From CAZLFA01 sp964558665 (GTDB lineage Bacteria > Desulfobacterota > Syntrophia > Syntrophales > PHBD01), in the NCBI GenBank assembly GCA_964558665.1, contig CAZLFA010000087.1, positions 1 to 13,690 on the forward strand: a stretch of DNA of 13,690 bases. The letters are read 5' to 3'. Of the stretch, positions 1 to 6,619 are shown piece after piece (position 1 is the stretch's first letter; each line of letters opens with the position of its first letter). A program made the position numbers and the translations under genes. The notes beneath the pieces are model-generated. The model was not told where the DNA came from. It saw nothing but the letters and a program-made list of their open reading frames with translations, and made no database searches.

Positions 1-15
1 CTAACCGGCCGGACA

Positions 16-47
16 TTTAAAACCCCCGCCCCCGCGTGGGGCGCTAC
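16..47 (-). repeat. Degenerate leader-distal CRISPR repeat
   Basis: Aligned without gaps to the consensus repeat, this stretch matches at about 24 of 32 positions, including GGGGCGC and much of the GC stem. It is separated from the first intact repeat (81) by exactly 33 bp, a normal spacer length, so it is an old array unit and not a chance match. Decay of the terminal repeat at the leader-distal end is typical and supports the leader being on the right. Confidence 0.75.
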
Positions 48-279
48 GTCGGAGCTAGACCGGACAACCAGCAACGGCAGGTTTCAATCCACGCGCCCGC
101 GAGGGGCGCGACGACTGGCTCGAAAGGCAGGTTGTTGTCAAGGCAGGTTTCAATCCACGCGCCCGCGAGGGGCGCGACCATTCGGCTGTTATACAAGGCG
201 ATCAAACATCTTGTTTCAATCCACGCGCCCGCGAGGGGCGCGACTGGCCACTCTCCGCTTTGATCTTTTAAAGGTGCTG

Positions 280-311
280 GTTTCAAACCCGGCGCCCGCG
301 AGGGGCGCGAC
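280..311 (-). repeat. Variant CRISPR repeat with three substitutions
   Basis: This repeat reads GTTTCAAACCCGGCG where all other intact units read GTTTCAATCCACGCG: changes at repeat positions 8, 11 and 12 on the plus strand. Two of the three (positions 8 and 11) fall inside the predicted 11-nt crRNA handle and the third changes the base of the stem, so the crRNA from the adjoining unit could be processed or loaded poorly. It is the fourth intact repeat from the leader-distal end. Confidence 0.9.
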
Positions 312-643
312 GCGCCTGCTCGCGCTGCGTGGGGCATATTTCTCAAGTTTCAATCCACGCGCCCGCGAGGGGCGCGACTCGGACATTCGGAACATGGCAA
401 CCCTATCCAGCCAGTTTCAATCCACGCGCCCGCGAGGGGCGCGACCCATACGCCGCATTATTGCTCACGGTGTGCAAAGGTTTCAATCCACGCGCCCGCG
501 AGGGGCGCGACCCAGCACGACAATAAAAATAAAAGGTAATCTATGGTTTCAATCCACGCGCCCGCGAGGGGCGCGACAACAGAAGCCGGGAGCCGAAGCC
601 CCCGGCAAAATGTTTCAATCCACGCGCCCGCGAGGGGCGCGAC

Positions 644-743
644 CATATGACCAGACGGCGGTTCTGTATCCGGCGTTGTTTCAATCCACGCGCCCGCGAG
701 GGGCGCGACCATATGACCAGACGGCGGTTCTGTATCCGGCGTT
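644..743 (-). repeat. Duplicated spacer-repeat unit
   Basis: The spacers at 644-677 and 710-743 are identical over all 34 bp (both begin CATATGACCAGACGG), separated by an intact repeat. Recombination or slippage between repeats, duplicating one 66-bp unit, is the simplest cause; independent acquisition of the same protospacer is less likely. Confidence 0.97.
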
Positions 744-1369
744 GTTTCAATCCACGCGCCCGCGAGGGGCGCGACCTATTTCGTTTCGACGTTCAGATAA
801 TTCTATAACAGTTTCAATCCACGCGCCCGCGAGGGGCGCGACAATAGCAGGGGAGGTGCAATGATGTTTTTTAATGAGTTTCAATCCACGCGCCCGCGAG
901 GGGCGCGACTAAGGAACTCAAGCGGATGCGGATGTCGTGCAAGGTTTCAATCCACGCGCCCGCGAGGGGCGCGACGGCATTGCCCTTTTAAATGATCTGT
1001 TATGGACTGGTTTCAATCCACGCGCCCGCGAGGGGCGCGACACGAATACGTTTGTTTTACGTGCGGCAAGGACATGTTTCAATCCACGCGCCCGCGAGGG
1101 GCGCGACCTTCATCGGCCTCGGTATCACCTACGATTGAGATGTTTCAATCCACGCGCCCGCGAGGGGCGCGACCTATGCGGCTTGTCAATCAGAGTGTCG
1201 CGCCTCAGTTTCAATCCACGCGCCCGCGAGGGGCGCGACTCTGGAGCGGTAAGGGTAATAACGAACTTCGAAGTTTCAATCCACGCGCCCGCGAGGGGCG
1301 CGACCAAAGACCCAGAGCCGCCAACGGAAGAAGAAATGTTTCAATCCACGCGCCCGCGAGGGGCGCGAC

Positions 1370-1557
1370 CGTTTATCTATAACTTGTTAAATATGTGATG
1401 ATTATTTCTCATTTACCGCGATAGCAAGCTGTTTTAAGTATTCCTGTATTCAATTGTCAAAGAACGTATGTCGAAAATCCATATATTATCGCTATTTTAA
1501 CCATCGCCGCGAATCCCCCCGGAAAATCATGGCCGCTTGGGGTTCGCGGAAGCGCCC
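1370..1557 (-). promoter_or_regulatory. CRISPR leader between cas2 and the first repeat
   Basis: This 188-bp AT-rich non-coding stretch joins the cas2 stop to the leader-proximal repeat at 1338-1369. By position it should contain the pre-crRNA promoter and the Cas1-Cas2 integration signals. On the minus strand a perfect TTGACA hexamer sits at 1460-1455, within TTCTTTGACAATTG, and is the best -35 candidate. No convincing -10 follows at 16-18 bp, so the promoter assignment is weak. An inverted repeat next to cas2 is listed separately. No gene is supported here. Confidence 0.7.
1507..1549. other. Inverted repeat just downstream of cas2
   Basis: The arms CCGCGAATCCC (1507-1517) and GGGGTTCGCGG (1539-1549) pair over 11 bp with one G-T wobble and a 21-nt loop, starting 8 bp beyond the cas2 stop. 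It could end or attenuate the cas operon transcript before the leader. It lacks a clear U-tract on the minus strand, so an intrinsic terminator is not established. Confidence 0.5.
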
Positions 1558-1848
1558 TCAGACGATCAGTGGACCCTCCTGGTCTATAGAAGCTTTCGCT
1601 CCGATGTGCTCCACCCGTCTTTTCCAGTTTGATCCAAGGTAGTAGAAGCGGAGGCTGTCAACCTTTTCATCGATTTCATCTATCAGGCGATCCTTCAAAA
1701 CGGTCCATTGGGCCGGGTCGACAATGCACTCAAAAACGGAATACTGAACCCGCTGGCCGTAATCCAGGCAGGCTCTTGCCACACGACGCAGTCGGCGAGG
1801 GCCATTCTTGTCTTCCATGGAAACATCATAACTGACCAAAACAAGCAT
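1558..1848 (-). CDS. cas2: CRISPR-associated endonuclease Cas2 (type I-C)
   Basis: Cas2 is the small ferredoxin-fold partner of Cas1. The Cas1-Cas2 complex captures protospacers and integrates them at the leader end of the array. The 96-residue protein has the family's start, with the conserved Asp8 in SYDVS, the basic RRLRRVAR helix (about 18-25), and YGQRVQYSVFEC (30-41), the usual second Cas2 signature. The length is normal. The ATG at 1848-1846 is preceded by GGGAGG at good spacing, within the 18-bp gap after the cas1 stop, so cas1 and cas2 are clearly co-transcribed. It is the last gene before the leader, as usual in I-C loci. Confidence 0.97.
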   Translation of the reverse strand: MLVLVSYDVSMEDKNGPRRLRRVARACLDYGQRVQYSVFECIVDPAQWTVLKDRLIDEIDEKVDSLRFYYLGSNWKRRVEHIGAKASIDQEGPLIV

Positions 1849-1866
1849 ATGTCTGCCTCCCGTAGT

Positions 1867-2898
1867 CTACTTCCAGATAAAAGGCGGATAACCGTCCAGA
1901 TCGCCTCTTATAAACCTCGCCAGCAGCAGCGCCTGCACATGAAATAACAGACCGATGGAAACCTTCTCATCTATGAAGGGGTGGACGATTTCTTCCTGCT
2001 TCCTTTCCTGATAAGCTACCAGGACGGTTTTTCGCGTTTCGTCTTTCATTAGCACAGCGCCGGTTTCCGATTTATCGAAACCTTTATCCTGGACGCGCCG
2101 CATATTGATCAGGGAAAGCGCCAGGCGGTCGGCAAGAAAAGGTCTGAATTCCTCCATCATGTCGAGCGCGAGTCCCGGTCTTCCGGGACGGTCCCGATGC
2201 AGAAAACCCACGGCAGGATCAAGCCCCACTCCCTCCAGAGCGCTCCGAATATCGTGCACCAGCAGGGTATAAATGAAAGACAGAAGGCAATTCACATTGT
2301 CCATGGGAGGGCGCCGGTTTCTTTCCGAGAAGCTGAAGCTTTCCTTTTGTGCAACGATCAAATGGTCAAAGACTCCGAAATAAGTATGGGCGGCATCACC
2401 CTCGATACCGCGCAGGGCGTCGAGTTTTCCTTCCCGATCCAGCGCCTCAAGGCTGCGCCCCAGATTAGCCGCCGCGTTGCGCAGTTCTTTATCCTCGATC
2501 TTGTCGCCGTGATCGCGGAGCGCCCTCTGCATCACCGTCCGGCTGTTCGCAATTTTGCCTATCAGAAACGCTTTTGCCGTTTCCGCCGATAACACAGGGT
2601 CATCAGCCTTACGGTATTGTTCACGGCGGAGAAGGACATTTCCGGAAACAGGCCCCTGTACTCTTGCCAGGAAGCGGCCTCGTTCGGTCAGGAAACTGAT
2701 GGATACGCCATTTTCCGCGCAGAAGCCCAGAAGAAAAGGGCTGCACAGGACATTGCCGAAACAGACGATTCCCCCCAGAGTATGAACCGGCAACCGCAGT
2801 TTCACCTCCTTTTCCACGTTTACCAGCACTGTTTCCCCTTCCTTGGACAGGTAAGCCCCCTGGGTTGTCACGAACAGCGTGTTAAGAAGTTTTTTCAT
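1867..2898 (-). CDS. cas1: CRISPR-associated endonuclease/integrase Cas1 (type I-C)
   Basis: Cas1 is the metal-dependent integrase that inserts new spacers. The 343-residue protein starts MKKLLNTLFVTTQGAYLS, typical of the I-C branch. The N-terminal beta domain covers about 1-85, and the alpha-helical catalytic domain follows. Likely metal ligands are Glu166 (GIEGD), His234 (FLHRDRPG) and Asp246/Glu249 in the following ALDMMEEFRP. The frame is open to a GTG at 2907, but the ATG at 2898 is preferred because AAGGTG lies 7 nt upstream and the protein then begins like its relatives. The start overlaps the cas4 3' end by 17 bp, suggesting translational coupling. No damage is visible. Confidence 0.97.
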   Translation of the reverse strand: MKKLLNTLFVTTQGAYLSKEGETVLVNVEKEVKLRLPVHTLGGIVCFGNVLCSPFLLGFCAENGVSISFLTERGRFLARVQGPVSGNVLLRREQYRKADDPVLSAETAKAFLIGKIANSRTVMQRALRDHGDKIEDKELRNAAANLGRSLEALDREGKLDALRGIEGDAAHTYFGVFDHLIVAQKESFSFSERNRRPPMDNVNCLLSFIYTLLVHDIRSALEGVGLDPAVGFLHRDRPGRPGLALDMMEEFRPFLADRLALSLINMRRVQDKGFDKSETGAVLMKDETRKTVLVAYQERKQEEIVHPFIDEKVSIGLLFHVQALLLARFIRGDLDGYPPFIWK

Positions 2899-3532
2899 TT
2901 GCTTCACCTTGCAGCATCTGCCGGAGGTAGTTTTTTACCGACCGTTTTTTCTGTAGAGTTTTCGGCCGGCACTCGGCAAAGAGAGAACAGTTTTCGCATT
3001 TCATCTGATAGTCAGGTTTCGGCGTCTGTCCCGTCGCAATCAGTTCATGCACTCTCTTTGCCGCTTCCCTGGTTTCCGTTCGCAGCGCATCGTCGAAAAT
3101 CACATCCAGCCTGCGCCTGGTTTTTCCATAGAATATGGCCCCGCAGGGTATGTCCGTCTTCAGCATCTCTTCCAGGCAAATTGCCTGGGCGCAAAGCTGT
3201 ACTTTATCGCAGTCGTCGGGTTTCGGTTTTCCCCGTTTGTATTCTACGGGAAACGGCCGCCAGGAACCGTCCGGCTGCCGGTGATACTCCACGACGTCCG
3301 CCTTGCCAATCAGCCCGAGCCGCAGGGATCGCAGGCCGACGCCGCGTTCGATCCGGACATCGCCCCGGGATTCCCAGTCCTCTTCGTGCACCCGTTCATG
3401 CATGATCCGGCCTTCCGCCGTCAGACGGTTTTCGGTCCATACCTGTTCAACATGAATAAGAGCGCACTGCCTCGGACAGAAGGCGTAATGCTGGAGAGAC
3501 GAAAGTTGAATCAGGTCATCGATGTCGTACAT
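2882..3532 (-). CDS. cas4: CRISPR-associated exonuclease Cas4 (type I-C)
   Basis: Cas4 is a RecB-like nuclease with a 4Fe-4S cluster that trims prespacers and checks the PAM together with Cas1-Cas2. In this 216-residue protein the cluster cysteines are Cys19 (HYAFCPRQC) and Cys179, Cys182 and Cys188 (CENCSLFAEC). The nuclease core has Asp79 (GKADVVEY) and Glu97/Lys99 (VEYKRGKP). The ATG at 3532-3530 has AGGTAAC upstream. The 40-bp gap to fic contains three copies of a TAGGTA-type motif on the coding strand (3578-3539), a small repeat of unknown meaning. cas4 normally follows cas7 directly; here 1.6 kb of foreign genes separates them, so cas4-cas1-cas2 may depend on read-through or on a promoter near fic. 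Confidence 0.97.
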   Translation of the reverse strand: MYDIDDLIQLSSLQHYAFCPRQCALIHVEQVWTENRLTAEGRIMHERVHEEDWESRGDVRIERGVGLRSLRLGLIGKADVVEYHRQPDGSWRPFPVEYKRGKPKPDDCDKVQLCAQAICLEEMLKTDIPCGAIFYGKTRRRLDVIFDDALRTETREAAKRVHELIATGQTPKPDYQMKCENCSLFAECRPKTLQKKRSVKNYLRQMLQGEANEKTS

Positions 3533-3572
3533 GCTTGTTACCTAATTTAGTACCTATATTAATTGTTAATAC

Positions 3573-4619
3573 CTAATTCCCTGTCCTTGTCCATTTTGCA
3601 TTTCTTCCACGTCCCAGGCATGCAATAACTCCCTGGGCTTGCAGTTCTTTAAGCACCCTGCGTATCATGTCGATACCCACGCCTGGACATTTCTGCGAGA
3701 TATCGGCGACACTGAAATCATGGGAAAAACCGCTGACAGCATTATTAATTATTGTCTTCTTCTCGCCCCTCGGTTGAGGAAACTTGTCCAATCTTTCTTC
3801 AAATTCCTTGTAAGCGCTCTTGAGAATAAAGCAGACAAAATTGATATAATGCCATGGATCGTGTTTGCCTTCGTGCCAGCCTTCTGAACTCAGCTTTAGT
3901 GTTTCATAATATCTTTCTTTATTTTGTTCTATAAGACGCTCGATGCTTATATATCTTCCGACCTCGATTCCCACGTGATAGCACTGTAAAAGAATCAGCA
4001 GACGGGATACCCTGCCGTTTCCGTCGCGGAAAGGATGAATACAGAGAAAATCAAGATTAAAGGCTGCCAGTGCTATTAGCGGATGAATTTTTGTTTCTGT
4101 TATGCATTCATTCCATGCATTGATCAGCCCTTTCATGCAGAACGAACTTTGACTGGCCGTGACGGTTCGAAATCGTATACTGGATGTACCGTCCTGGCGC
4201 TTCTCTATGATGTCGCTATCTTTCTCTTTGTATTTCCCGGCATCCCATATTTCATTACGTGACAGGTGGTGCAATTCCCTGATGCTGTTTTCCGTAAACG
4301 GCAACTCACCTCCTTTGCTATGAATGAGGTTAAGCGCTTCACGGTAGCCCCGGACTTCCTCCTCGGATCGATCGTGCAGGAGTGCTTTGCCGAAAATAAT
4401 TGTCCCAATGCGTTTTTTGTCAACCTCAATGCCTTCTATACGGTTGGATGAGACGGCGCTCTCAACCAGCGCATGCTCTTTAAGGGACTTCAGTCGCTGC
4501 GGTGACTGCCTTGTATAGAGAGTCTGCCTGCCTTTCGCTTCGCTAATGTCGGCCAGATACCATGATGTAGTTACGGGGATTGTATCGAGACCTGATGAGA
4601 ATTGTTTTAAAGTTATCAT
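3573..4619 (-). CDS. Fic family protein (probable AMP-transferase)
   Basis: Fic enzymes move AMP (sometimes another nucleotide group) from ATP onto hydroxyl side chains of target proteins. This 348-residue protein has the full active-site motif HPFRDGNGRVSR at 195-206, with catalytic His195. A class II inhibitory-helix motif of the [S/T]xxxE[G/N] type is present near the N-terminus: Ser58, Glu62 and Gly63 in SSNRIEG. The ordinary core helices lie between. The C-terminal ~60 residues (GFSHDFSVADISQKCPG onward) look like a winged helix, common in this subgroup. The frame is open further upstream, but that part overlaps bro-N in another frame, so the ATG at 4619-4617 is used; GGAAGGGAG precedes it at long spacing (12 nt). 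The gene sits between cas7 and cas4, where I-C loci normally have nothing. The target is unknown; a link to CRISPR function is only inferred from position. Confidence 0.93.
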   Translation of the reverse strand: MITLKQFSSGLDTIPVTTSWYLADISEAKGRQTLYTRQSPQRLKSLKEHALVESAVSSNRIEGIEVDKKRIGTIIFGKALLHDRSEEEVRGYREALNLIHSKGGELPFTENSIRELHHLSRNEIWDAGKYKEKDSDIIEKRQDGTSSIRFRTVTASQSSFCMKGLINAWNECITETKIHPLIALAAFNLDFLCIHPFRDGNGRVSRLLILLQCYHVGIEVGRYISIERLIEQNKERYYETLKLSSEGWHEGKHDPWHYINFVCFILKSAYKEFEERLDKFPQPRGEKKTIINNAVSGFSHDFSVADISQKCPGVGIDMIRRVLKELQAQGVIACLGRGRNAKWTRTGN

Positions 4620-4628
4620 AAAAAATTT

Positions 4629-4667
4629 TAACTCCCTTCCTTTGAAAACAGCGATGTTTGTTGCCTC
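4629..4667 (-). pseudogene. Bro-N 5' remnant just upstream of fic
   Basis: On the minus strand this reads EATNIAVFKGREL, matching VETNIAVFRGKEI at residues 11-23 of the Bro-N gene that starts at 5115, in protein and DNA (about 27 of 39 bases identical). No start codon precedes it and the similarity stops 9 bp before the fic ATG, so it is a leftover of a second Bro-N copy, replaced from about codon 24 by fic. Confidence 0.65.
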
Positions 4668-4737
4668 TCTTGCAGCCTCCCAATAAGATATCGTTTCTTT
4701 TTGATGATGACAATAGACATTGATAATTAAACTTCTC

Positions 4738-5115
4738 TTAAAGTTTCTGACAGATAAATGACTCCGAAGGCAGCCCAGTCGATCTCGAAGGCCAGGCCTT
4801 CGGAGAGGGAATGGACTGAATGATGCGGAAGACGCCTTCGGTGTTGGCGCAGTCTGTTTCACGCATTTTGCCGTCCGGGGCAGGCATTTTGAACTGTCGA
4901 CAAATTGTCGACAGTTCAACTCCGTCATCACTTTTAACCCTGATTTTCATCTTGAACCAATAATCACGCGGATTAGCGCTATCGGTGAGAACAGCGACTA
5001 CATCGATTACCGAAAACCACCACTCATTATTGTGGATGGTTTTTCTGATTTCCTTACCCCTGAAAACGGCGATGTTGGTTTCCACTCCGGGAACCTCCTT
5101 TATTTGCTTCGGCAT
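4738..5115 (-). CDS. Truncated Bro-N domain protein (phage antirepressor-like)
   Basis: Residues 13-107 form a Bro-N domain: NIAVFRGKEIRKTIHNNEWW, then SVIDVVAVLTDSANPRDYW and DCANTEGVFRIIQSIPSPKA. This DNA-binding domain occurs in phage antirepressors and many chromosomal orphan genes. Relatives continue after SIPSPKA for well over 100 residues; here similarity ends at about base 4795 and 18 unrelated residues follow, so the gene is probably broken by a junction. In the next frame the DNA after the junction reads EGLAFEIDWAAFGVIYLSET and ends at 4727; I do not recognise it. The ATG overlaps the cas7 stop as TAATG and its ribosome site lies inside the cas7 3' end, so it would be translated by coupling. 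A 31-bp palindrome lies within codons 66-75. Confidence 0.8.
   Translation of the reverse strand: MPKQIKEVPGVETNIAVFRGKEIRKTIHNNEWWFSVIDVVAVLTDSANPRDYWFKMKIRVKSDDGVELSTICRQFKMPAPDGKMRETDCANTEGVFRIIQSIPSPKAWPSRSTGLPSESFICQKL
4762..4805. repeat. Inverted repeat at the Bro-N breakpoint
   Basis: CTCCGAAGGC (4762-4771) and GCCTTCGGAG (4796-4805) are perfect 10-bp inverted arms around a 24-bp loop. The loop side also has CGAAGGCC-A-GGCCTTCG (4786-4802). Similarity of Bro-N to its family ends inside this structure, so it probably marks the rearrangement point. Confidence 0.7.
4889..4919. repeat. 31-bp perfect palindrome inside the Bro-N coding region
   Basis: Arms 4889-4903 (TTGAACTGTCGACAA) and 4905-4919 (its exact complement) flank a single central A. 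It encodes ELSTICRQF on the minus strand. Fifteen paired positions without mismatch are far beyond chance inside a coding sequence. The centre ACAA-N-TTGT is shared with the palindrome in the ORF6N gene at 11437-11469. It could be an operator for a dimeric regulator (perhaps the Bro protein itself) or a cruciform/hairpin site. Confidence 0.9.
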
Positions 5116-6221
5116 TAAACTTTCCTTTCAATGTTGACGCCGGTAATAGGACTATCATCGACAGTAACGGTGTAGTCGGAAAAGTCCCGCGCCGGTTTTT
5201 CTGTGTCGCCGTTGCGACTTATTTTCACTCGGTCGAACAGAGCATGAGCCGGTGCATTGCCGAGGGGCTTGTCATGTTTGAAGACAATCAAACCGCGGGT
5301 AGACATGAGACCGCGAGCAGCAGACCGATCATGTTCAAACATATCTCTCAGAGCTTCCCAGAACAGATTAAGGTCATACTGATTAAAGCCGGTCTGACTC
5401 GCAAGGAAAGGAGAGACAAAACCATAAGCTACATACACGCCATAGGGTACGGTATGCTTACGCCCCATCGTTCTATTATCTCCAGATTGTTTCTCTGATT
5501 CTGCTTTGGTTGCAACGGCCATACGTGTAATCGAATGTTCTAGTGTCACAATTGGTTCAATAGACCGTGCAAAGGTCATCTGTACCGGACCGCGTACTTG
5601 TCCGCAGCTTGGCGCTGACTTTAATGCCATGACTGCGCCGAATGTGCGGATATCATAATATCCTTTGCACATCTGTTCTTTGCCTCTTTCCGTTTCTTCT
5701 GCAGTAGGTTTTCTTGGTTTGGCATCTTTTAACGCAGACTTAATCAATGCAGCGGCTTCTTTTACCGGGCTTTCATCCTTGATCCACTGTTGAATGGCTT
5801 TCTTGTCGGCATCCGCAGCGACAACCAACATCTGCTTCTCTCCATTTTCATCTTCTTCAATCGACAATCCATCAGGCAATGATAGTTCTTCAAATATGTT
5901 TTTCAGTGCATCTGTGATATCCTTTCGAGAAATCTCCCCTGTAGGTATCTTCAAATCATCAAATGCCTTAAAATGTGCATCGCCAAGTATAGCTTTCTCT
6001 TTTATATAAATATCAAAACCTTCCTTTTTTTCTGCACCGGTTTTCGTAAGCTGAACGTAATTACGCACCTTGCGTTTAAGACAGACATCTGTCACGAGGC
6101 CACGGCCAGTTTCCGGATCAACACGTGGAAGGTTTCCTGCATCGGGGTCACCATTGGGATTACCGTCTTTTACGTCGAAAATTAGTATGAAGTCATAGCG
6201 GTTATTGATGGGTGTGTTCAT
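5115..6221 (-). CDS. cas7: Cascade backbone subunit Cas7 (type I-C, Csd2 family)
   Basis: Cas7c polymerises along the crRNA spacer and forms the backbone of the I-C Cascade. Family landmarks are RYDFILIFDVKDGNPNGDPD (8-27), the RNA-recognition-fold start; GLVTDVCLKRKVRNYV (41-56); DIRTFGAV (190-197); VRGPVQMTFARSIEPI (209-224); and the late RGLIVFKHD segment. The frame is open to 6278, but the ATG at 6221 is chosen since AAGAAAGGAAAA lies just upstream, the protein then begins like its family, and a start at 6278 would overlap cas8c. At 368 residues it looks longer than many Csd2 proteins (about 290 from memory); the extra length seems to lie in the lysine- and glutamate-rich stretch at about 85-185. 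It lies 29 bp after cas8c, and its stop overlaps the Bro-N start. Confidence 0.97.
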   Translation of the reverse strand: MNTPINNRYDFILIFDVKDGNPNGDPDAGNLPRVDPETGRGLVTDVCLKRKVRNYVQLTKTGAEKKEGFDIYIKEKAILGDAHFKAFDDLKIPTGEISRKDITDALKNIFEELSLPDGLSIEEDENGEKQMLVVAADADKKAIQQWIKDESPVKEAAALIKSALKDAKPRKPTAEETERGKEQMCKGYYDIRTFGAVMALKSAPSCGQVRGPVQMTFARSIEPIVTLEHSITRMAVATKAESEKQSGDNRTMGRKHTVPYGVYVAYGFVSPFLASQTGFNQYDLNLFWEALRDMFEHDRSAARGLMSTRGLIVFKHDKPLGNAPAHALFDRVKISRNGDTEKPARDFSDYTVTVDDSPITGVNIERKV

Positions 6222-6250
6222 AGTATTTTCCTTTCTTAAGGTTGGTTGAT

Positions 6251-6619
6251 TTATGGTTTGGTCTTTTTTGATGACCACAAGTCGTAATTCTGATGGTAAT
6301 AACCGATAGCAAAGCGGCCTTGATCCGCAAGGTTAAGGTGCGTTGGAAAATCTGTGAAAGAGCATATAATCTCACCTATCAATTTTTTACGTATAACAAA
6401 GAGTCCGGGTTTTTCTTTTTCTAGTTTTGACAGGTGATGATTTGAAAGACGCATCAGTATGCTAAACACAGTTACTGGTGTGCTGGATGCTGCACCGAAG
6501 AAGCGGTCACGAATCGTGGTATTAATACCCGGGTTAGCCTCCGTCTGGATTTTTTCAAGCACAGCAAAGAGCCGGCCAAGACGGTAGCCAATATTGGTGT
6601 TTTCAAGGTCGAGGCACAT
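6251..6619 (-). CDS. cas11c: Small subunit Cas11c from an internal start within cas8c
   Basis: In type I-C systems (shown for Desulfovibrio vulgaris) the Cascade small subunit is made from an internal start near the 3' end of cas8c. Here Met474 of cas8c (ATG at 6619-6617) is preceded by AAAAGGAGATAACC, a near-perfect Shine-Dalgarno at 7 nt spacing, inside coding sequence where none is needed. The product would be 122 residues, MCLDLENTNIGYRLGRLFAV onward, mainly helical as Cas11 proteins are and ending at the shared stop. The size fits the known Cas11c. Expression here is inferred, not shown. Confidence 0.82.
   Translation of the reverse strand: MCLDLENTNIGYRLGRLFAVLEKIQTEANPGINTTIRDRFFGAASSTPVTVFSILMRLSNHHLSKLEKEKPGLFVIRKKLIGEIICSFTDFPTHLNLADQGRFAIGYYHQNYDLWSSKKTKP

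Larger units (their letters stand above)
16..1369 (-). CRISPR. Type I-C CRISPR array, 20 clear repeats plus a degenerate terminal one
   Basis: Repeats of 32 bp start at 81, 147, 213, 280, 347, 414, 480, 546, 612, 678, 744, 811, 878, 944, 1010, 1076, 1142, 1208, 1273 and 1338; a decayed copy lies at 16-47. Spacers are 33-35 bp. On the plus strand repeats begin GTTTCAATCCACGC and end GGGGCGCGAC. Read on the minus strand, each repeat can form a 7-bp CGCGCCC/GGGCGCG stem with a 5-nt loop, followed by the 11-nt tail TGGATTGAAAC, which is the expected crRNA 5' handle of type I-C. The minus strand is therefore taken as the transcribed one, matching the cas genes and placing the leader beside cas2 at 1370-1557. 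The oldest spacers are at the window's left edge, and the array could continue beyond it. Which phages the spacers match cannot be told from sequence alone. Confidence 0.98.

Noticed and set aside
36..1398. Several open frames on both strands through the repeat region, with repeated SIHAPARGAT/FNPRAREGRD/VAPLAGAWIET peptides
   Set aside because: They are translations of CRISPR repeats, which lack stops in some frames. The periodic peptide simply reflects the 66-bp repeat-spacer unit.
1455..1460. TTGACA in the leader as a complete sigma-70 promoter
   Set aside because: No acceptable -10 hexamer occurs at 16-18 bp, so only a -35-like motif is reported.
1507..1549. Hairpin after cas2 as a Rho-independent terminator
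   Set aside because: The stem is GC-rich but no run of U follows on the transcribed strand.
1370..1557. tracrRNA or a small gene in the leader
   Set aside because: Type I-C needs no tracrRNA, no anti-repeat was seen, and the 62-codon plus-strand frame at 1454-1642 runs antisense into cas2.
2617..3405. 262-codon open frame on the plus strand
   Set aside because: It lies antisense to cas1 and cas4, both of which have strong family motifs; the frame has no recognisable domain.
4620..4931. N-terminal extension of the Fic frame up to 4931
   Set aside because: It overlaps Bro-N in another frame and reads through a Bro-N remnant; no Fic protein sequence lies there and the ATG at 4619 fits the family.
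6222..6278. Earlier in-frame start for cas7 at 6278
   Set aside because: It would overlap cas8c by 28 bp and add unrelated residues; the ATG at 6221 has a good ribosome site and starts like Csd2.
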